NCBI GenBank assembly: GCA_938034875.1
Contig: CALHND010000007.1
Span: 38,624 to 102,623, forward strand
Direction of reading: 5' to 3'
Source: an uncultured Clostridia bacterium
GTDB lineage: Bacteria > Bacillota > Clostridia > Oscillospirales > Acutalibacteraceae
DNA: 64,000 nucleotides
Shown here in pieces: positions 59,246-64,000 of the stretch. The position numbers and the translations under genes are program-made. The notes beneath the pieces are model-generated. The model was not told the origin of the DNA. It worked only from the letters and a program-made list of their open reading frames with translations, and made no database searches. The number at the start of each line of letters is the position of its first letter. Within the stretch, counting starts at the first letter, position 1.

Positions 59246-60727
59246 ATGTATAAGGATTTGTTAAAATTAAAAAGCGGTACCGATATTCGAGGAGTAGCAC
59301 TTGAGGGAGAGCCTGACCAGCCGATACAGCTTACCGACAAAACTGTCTATGGCATTGCCCGTGCTTTTGCAAAATGGATATCGCAAAAATGCGGCAGCGA
59401 AAATCTTACCGTTGCAGTCGGTCGTGACTGCCGTCTTTCGGGCGAGCGTATCGAACAACAGGTTGTATCAGCTTTTTGCGATTCAGGTTTCTCGGTCATT
59501 CGCTGCGGCCTTTGCACAACGCCGGCCATGTTTATGACCACCGTGCTCAAAAATTGCGATGCTGCAGTTTCAATTACCGCCAGCCATCATCCATATAACC
59601 GCAACGGACTTAAATTTTTCACTCGCGAGGGTGGACTTGAGGGCAGCGACATATCCGATATACTGAACATAACTCTTTCAGGCGGCGAAATAAGCGGTAG
59701 TGGTAATGTTATCGATTGCGATTTTCTCGGCGAGTATGCTGCATACTTGCGTAAACTTATATGTGATGCACTTGAATGTGGCCAGGATGACAAACCTCTT
59801 TCGGGGCTAAAATTTGTTGTTGATGCAGGAAACGGGGCAGGCGGATTTTATGCCGAAAAGGTGCTAGCACCACTTGGCGGCGATGTGTCAGGCAGTATAA
59901 ACCTTGAGCCTGACGGCCGATTCCCAAACCATATACCTAATCCCGAAAATGCGTATGCCATGGAGTGCGCCTGCAAAGCTACGGTTGAAGCAGGAGCCGA
60001 CTTGGGCATAATTTTTGATACAGATGTAGACCGAGCAGGCGCAGTCGGTTCCGATGGAAAAGAAATCAATCGTAACCGTTTGGTTGCGCTTGCGGCTGTT
60101 TTGGCATGCGAGGATTACCCAAATGGTACAATTGTCACTGACTCCATTACATCCAGCGGTCTAAAAATATTTATAGAAAACGATTTGCACGCTGAACACT
60201 ACCGTTATCGTCGCGGATACAAAAATGTAATTGATAAAGCAGTTGAGCTGTGCAATCAGGGTAAAATTGCACCTCTTGCAATTGAAACCAGCGGACACGC
60301 AGCGTTCCGCAGCAATTACTTCCTTGATGACGGCGCTTACCTTATAACTCGTATTGTAATTAAGCTGGCACAGCTTAGATCCGAGGGCAAAACGATACCC
60401 GACTTGATTTCGGCACTGCGCGAGCCGGTAGAAAGCAAGGAGATCCGCTTTAAAATAACCAAAAGCGATTTCCGCCCTGTAGGAGAACACATTATAGCAG
60501 AACTTGAAAAGTTTGTGGCAGGACATGATGGTTGGCACAATGCAGACGATAACCGCGAGGGAATCAGAGTCATTTGCGACAATGCCGACGGATGGTTCTT
60601 GCTCAGGCTGTCTGTTCATGACCCTGTTATGCCTATGAATTTTGAAAGTGATTCGGTAGGCGGCGTTGAAAAAATGATTTCTCAGCTGACCCCGTTTTTT
60701 AAAGAGCAAAAAAATCTTAATATCTGA
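59246..60727 (+). CDS. Phosphomannomutase/phosphoglucomutase
   Basis: 493 residues, preceded by AAAGGGAG. Alpha-D-phosphohexomutase family: active serine loop SITASHHPYNRNGLKFF (about residues 110-126, with HHP in place of the usual HNP), metal loop FDTDVDRAGAVG (about 256-267) and sugar loop ETSGHAAFR. The C-terminal domain binds phosphate near NADGWFLLRLS. Interconverts hexose-1- and 6-phosphates; whether mannose or glucose is preferred cannot be told. Longer than the bacterial ManB norm of about 455. Confidence 0.9.
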   Translation: MYKDLLKLKSGTDIRGVALEGEPDQPIQLTDKTVYGIARAFAKWISQKCGSENLTVAVGRDCRLSGERIEQQVVSAFCDSGFSVIRCGLCTTPAMFMTTVLKNCDAAVSITASHHPYNRNGLKFFTREGGLEGSDISDILNITLSGGEISGSGNVIDCDFLGEYAAYLRKLICDALECGQDDKPLSGLKFVVDAGNGAGGFYAEKVLAPLGGDVSGSINLEPDGRFPNHIPNPENAYAMECACKATVEAGADLGIIFDTDVDRAGAVGSDGKEINRNRLVALAAVLACEDYPNGTIVTDSITSSGLKIFIENDLHAEHYRYRRGYKNVIDKAVELCNQGKIAPLAIETSGHAAFRSNYFLDDGAYLITRIVIKLAQLRSEGKTIPDLISALREPVESKEIRFKITKSDFRPVGEHIIAELEKFVAGHDGWHNADDNREGIRVICDNADGWFLLRLSVHDPVMPMNFESDSVGGVEKMISQLTPFFKEQKNLNI

Positions 60728-60842
60728 ATAATTATGTAAAAAAACCGTTTTAATTTAAGAATGTTTAATAATTAACATCATTTTTGTCGTGCGTTTTCGG
60801 CTGTTTTCACAAATAATTATTAATTTTTCGTAATTTTTTACA

Positions 60843-60872
60843 TTGACTTTATTATAATGAGAAGTATATAAT
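60843..60872 (+). promoter_or_regulatory. Promoter of the surface-protein gene
   Basis: TTGACT (60843-60848), 18-bp spacer, TATAAT (60867-60872). Confidence 0.65.
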
Positions 60873-61059
60873 TACAATGTATATTAGAACCATAGTATGC
60901 TATTCTAAGTGCATAATCGTTCGTGTTAAAAATAGCCTTGGATATATGGGATTTGCCGGCTGTTGGGTTTAAACTTGAATGGTGCATGTATATGCGACAG
61001 ACAAGTTTGTAAATTATTACTTAAGCAAAATCAATACACATTTAAGGAGAGGTAAATTA
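60873..61059 (+). other. Long untranslated leader with nested hairpin
   Basis: About 180 bases between promoter and gene. It contains AAACTTG (60971-60977) / CAAGTTT (61002-61008) enclosing GCAT / ATGC, a stable nested hairpin. No known riboswitch was recognised. The length suggests mRNA stabilisation or a regulatory leader. Confidence 0.4.
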
Positions 61060-64000
61060 ATGAAAACATTCAGAAGATTCCTGTCTCTTGTTTCGGCGAT
61101 TGTATTAGTAGCTACCATGCTTTCATGTGCGTTCACTACTGCATTTGCTGATTCAACACTTGACGCAGAACTTGCGGCACTTACCCGTCAGGGTGACATC
61201 AGCGAGAAATTCAATGTTGTGGGCGGCACAAACGGTTTGTACATTCAAGGTAGAAGACTATCAGACGTAACAGCAACTTCGCAGAATACATTTAATTTAT
61301 GGGACAATTTCGTATATACATATGAAGCGAACTATAATTACAATGTTAACGGTGCGAACAATGAGTTGCACTATACATCATTTGGTGATTTTAAGTTTGC
61401 CATTGATATGGGTGTAAAAAATGTGTCGTCGGTTAAGTATAAGTTAATTTACGGCCAGGATGTAATTGCTACATATGACACGGGTCTTACTGTAGGAGTT
61501 GACAATCTCATCTCTGCACTTTCATGCGCATGGGATCTGCACCTAAAAATCACCATCGCTGTTAATCATGGTGTAGCATCTGTTAACAGCCAAATAATTA
61601 ACTGTAAGGAAGCAGGCGCAGTATCCATTGGGAATATTACATGGACACTTGCTGACGGATCAACTTCTACAACAGTTGCTCTCCCTGAAAGCTATGCTGC
61701 TAACGGTGTAAATGTTGTAATGCATCAAGCAAAAGCACCCAGCCTCAGCAATACAAACTACAACCATAACGTTTTCATGGTAGGCGCCCAGGCACTTACT
61801 ATTAAATATCCGTTTTCAACAGTAGACGATCTGAATACATACCTTGCAAATGTTGATGTAGATGATGCAGCAGCTGTCGAAGTGGCAAAATACTATAGAA
61901 ACTGGGCTTGCGATGGCACATCCGGAGCATTGCAGGAATCAATTGTTCCTATTGGCGGATACACAGCTCCATGTGTACATGATTACACATCTACAACAAC
62001 AGCCACTTGTACTGAAGACGGTGTCCGTACATATGTTTGCTTACTTTGCGGCGATACTTATACAGAAGATCAAGCAGCTTTAGGACACACAGAATCAACA
62101 GTACAAGCTAACTATACTAAAAAAACTGTTTGTACAGTTTGTAATGAACTGCTTGAGTGGAAATATCTCGGCAGAACATCTAATTATAAGGTTGTTACAA
62201 CAGACCTTGACACAAACGCAGCACTTTCATTTGACTCGGTTGAATACTATGTTGATGAAAATGCCAATGATAAACTTGTCCTCAGCGAATCATGGGCAGA
62301 CAAAGTATTCTCTTACACAATTGACGGTGCTGCTGTAACAGGCAAAATCAACTCGCTTGACTACAAACTTAACGGTACAACAGTACATACTGTTGATACA
62401 ACAGTAGCCAATGATACATATACATTTACTACAGCCGGTAAATACAGCATTTACGGCACACTTACTGATATTGCAGGTGCTGAGGGCGTAACATACCCCG
62501 ACCAGACCATTCTTATGGGCTCTGTAACAGTAAAAGATTTTGTTTACACCGATTATGCAAAGAAAAGCCTCACCATTGAATTCGGCAAAAACAACAATCT
62601 TGATAATGTTGTTATTGGAAACCCCTCCACCAATGCTTTCTTCCTGAAAGCAAATGGTACTGAAACAGAAACACTATATTACGGGGATACATTTTCATGT
62701 AATAACTGGTGGACAAATTACAAATATACTATTACCATTGATGGTGTAGTTTATAAGGGCCACATTACCAAATTCCAGTATCGCAATGCTTACAACGGCG
62801 CAATGATTGGCCCGGAAGCTTATGTTTGGAATGGAAATGCAGGTGCAGTTAACTCCAACGTAAAGGAACTCAGCCAAACAGGCCTTTGGTATATAAACGG
62901 TACAATTGAAGGCTTGGTAAGCGTAGAGGATGAAAACGTTAAACACGACACCATTTATAATATACCACTTGGTTCATTCAAGGTAAAAACATACCAGGGT
63001 GATACTCATGTTCACGTTTACGAAGGAACAGTTGTAAAAGAAGCCACATGTACACAACCCGGCTCAATGCACTACACCTGCGAATGTGGCGAAGAGGATT
63101 ATTATAGTGAAATTCCGGCACTCGGCCACAACTATACAAGCCAGGTTACTGTAGAACCCACCTGTGAAACAGAAGGTGTTAAGACATACACCTGTACACG
63201 CGGTGACAGTACATATACAGAAGCTATACCTGTAACAGATTGTGACTATGTAGATGGTTACTGCCGTTTCTGCGGTGAAAGAGAACCGTACGAGCCTACC
63301 GCTGCTGAGTGGAAAATGAGCTTTGTTGATGCTAACGGAAACTCGATTGACAATGTAAGCACAGCTGAAGGTGAATTCTGGATGGTGGTTAGCCTTACTA
63401 ATTACGCTGACCTCATCGGAGAAATGAATCTTGTTATGGAAGATGGTGCAATTGACACCATTAACAGTACATACGACCGTACAATTGCTTTTGCTACCAC
63501 CCTTATTTCTTTGGATGGAACAAAGGTAATGGGCGTACGCGATACAAATAACAAGATTATTTATACAACACCTTATGCAGGTGCTACACTTATCACAAAT
63601 TACGATACTGAAGATGGTATGCTTAAGGTAGTATTCCAGTCAGATGATAATGCAGGATGCACATTCTCTGTCGGCGCATCTAACCTTAATGCAAACAACG
63701 GCGAGCTCTTTAGAATTAAACTTACAAGTTTGATGACTGAAGAAGGCGCAATCGACTTCAAGTTTGCTGAAGAGAGCAAATTGGTATCATCATCTGTTGC
63801 TCTTATTAATAAAGCAACAGCAGGCGAATGGGAAGCAGGCGTAAATTATGCTTCTGAACTCGAATTTGATGGACGTGGCTACGACACAATTTACAAGATG
63901 AATGTAACCCAGCCTACTATAACAGGTCCGACTTATGTCGAAACCCTTACAATCCCAAACAAGAACGTTAAGTTCGAGAGCGATTATACACTTGGTCTCT
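61060..64000 (+). CDS. Secreted surface protein with Cys-repeat modules and cohesin-like domain, 3' partial
   Basis: 980 codons are visible and the frame runs off the window. ATG 61060 follows AAGGAGAGG. Signal peptide (about 1-30, ending TTAFA). A large beta-rich N-terminal region follows. Then come repeated modules of the type HDYTSTTTATCTEDGVR..C..CG..Y (about residues 307-345, 648-690 and 695-740), which carry paired cysteines and are common in gut Clostridia surface proteins. From about residue 745 the sequence (GEFWMVVSLTNYADLIG, ...ELFRIKLTSLM, IDFKFAEES) has the strand pattern of a cohesin or cohesin-like domain. It may thus anchor dockerin proteins such as the one at 45188. Cell-wall anchor not visible. 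Confidence 0.7.
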   Translation, partial: MKTFRRFLSLVSAIVLVATMLSCAFTTAFADSTLDAELAALTRQGDISEKFNVVGGTNGLYIQGRRLSDVTATSQNTFNLWDNFVYTYEANYNYNVNGANNELHYTSFGDFKFAIDMGVKNVSSVKYKLIYGQDVIATYDTGLTVGVDNLISALSCAWDLHLKITIAVNHGVASVNSQIINCKEAGAVSIGNITWTLADGSTSTTVALPESYAANGVNVVMHQAKAPSLSNTNYNHNVFMVGAQALTIKYPFSTVDDLNTYLANVDVDDAAAVEVAKYYRNWACDGTSGALQESIVPIGGYTAPCVHDYTSTTTATCTEDGVRTYVCLLCGDTYTEDQAALGHTESTVQANYTKKTVCTVCNELLEWKYLGRTSNYKVVTTDLDTNAALSFDSVEYYVDENANDKLVLSESWADKVFSYTIDGAAVTGKINSLDYKLNGTTVHTVDTTVANDTYTFTTAGKYSIYGTLTDIAGAEGVTYPDQTILMGSVTVKDFVYTDYAKKSLTIEFGKNNNLDNVVIGNPSTNAFFLKANGTETETLYYGDTFSCNNWWTNYKYTITIDGVVYKGHITKFQYRNAYNGAMIGPEAYVWNGNAGAVNSNVKELSQTGLWYINGTIEGLVSVEDENVKHDTIYNIPLGSFKVKTYQGDTHVHVYEGTVVKEATCTQPGSMHYTCECGEEDYYSEIPALGHNYTSQVTVEPTCETEGVKTYTCTRGDSTYTEAIPVTDCDYVDGYCRFCGEREPYEPTAAEWKMSFVDANGNSIDNVSTAEGEFWMVVSLTNYADLIGEMNLVMEDGAIDTINSTYDRTIAFATTLISLDGTKVMGVRDTNNKIIYTTPYAGATLITNYDTEDGMLKVVFQSDDNAGCTFSVGASNLNANNGELFRIKLTSLMTEEGAIDFKFAEESKLVSSSVALINKATAGEWEAGVNYASELEFDGRGYDTIYKMNVTQPTITGPTYVETLTIPNKNVKFESDYTLGL

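Overview
The window looks like the chromosome of an anaerobic, spore-forming member of the Clostridia, most likely close to Ruminococcaceae/Oscillospirales. The evidence is AGGAGG-type ribosome binding sites throughout, SpoVA sporulation genes, a T-box, a glgB-glgC-glgD-glgA glycogen operon, a dockerin-bearing secreted enzyme and a probable cohesin-like surface protein. No rRNA, tRNA or CRISPR array was recognised.

Layout. 1-3.9 kb: a large multi-cupredoxin oxidase (5' end outside the window) and a small protein. 4.3-7.1 kb: a ferrous-iron uptake operon (feoA, feoB, Cys-rich partner) with repeated DtxR-type palindromes. 7.4-10.1 kb: argG-argH on the minus strand with ARG-box-like operators. 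10.3-24.5 kb: a compact phage particle locus (portal, connector, large terminase, fibre, endolysin, holin; then sigma-like factor, possible small terminase, scaffold, capsid, nozzle-like protein). It is interrupted by a minus-strand LexA-like repressor and a membrane protein. No integrase, replication gene or tape measure is visible. 24.6-31.8 kb: XRE-membrane regulator, DegV protein, a riboswitch-controlled sodium-pump decarboxylase beta/gamma pair, a degenerate repeat field and an alkaline-phosphatase-fold phosphoglycerate mutase. 32-40 kb: an acidic EF-hand protein, the glycogen operon and rplM-rpsI. 40-51.5 kb: TetR pair, T-box-controlled trpB, MATE exporter, a dockerin/GH25 enzyme, several zinc-ribbon membrane proteins and an MFS transporter. 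51.5-58.5 kb: spoVAC and a spoVAD gene split in two by a ~5.5 kb element. 58.5-64 kb: an orphan ABC ATPase, a phosphohexomutase and the start of a large surface protein.

The most interesting find is the split spoVAD. Its N-terminal 207 codons lie at 57421-58041 and its C-terminal part at 51524-51910, both on the minus strand. Between them sits a 5,513 bp segment with a large serine recombinase next to one end. The two junctions share the core CCTG (minus strand). Joining them there restores an uninterrupted, in-frame ~334-residue SpoVAD, and the other product is a 20-bp dyad-symmetric attP. This is the architecture of a sporulation intervening (skin-like) element, but the cargo is metabolic: a DAHP synthase, glucosamine-6-phosphate deaminase and a PfkB sugar kinase. 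SpoVAD is normally made in the forespore, the germline compartment, so the excision logic must differ from the mother-cell sigK skin paradigm, or the gene is simply inactivated.

The second notable system is the particle locus. A LexA-like repressor overlooks operators in the promoter of a zinc-ribbon/sigma-like gene. The same 18-bp sequence (TGTCATGGAATGTCAGGT) stands immediately upstream of both structural operons, suggesting a two-step repressor to sigma factor to late promoter cascade. All functional statements are inferred from sequence by eye; no database searches were run.
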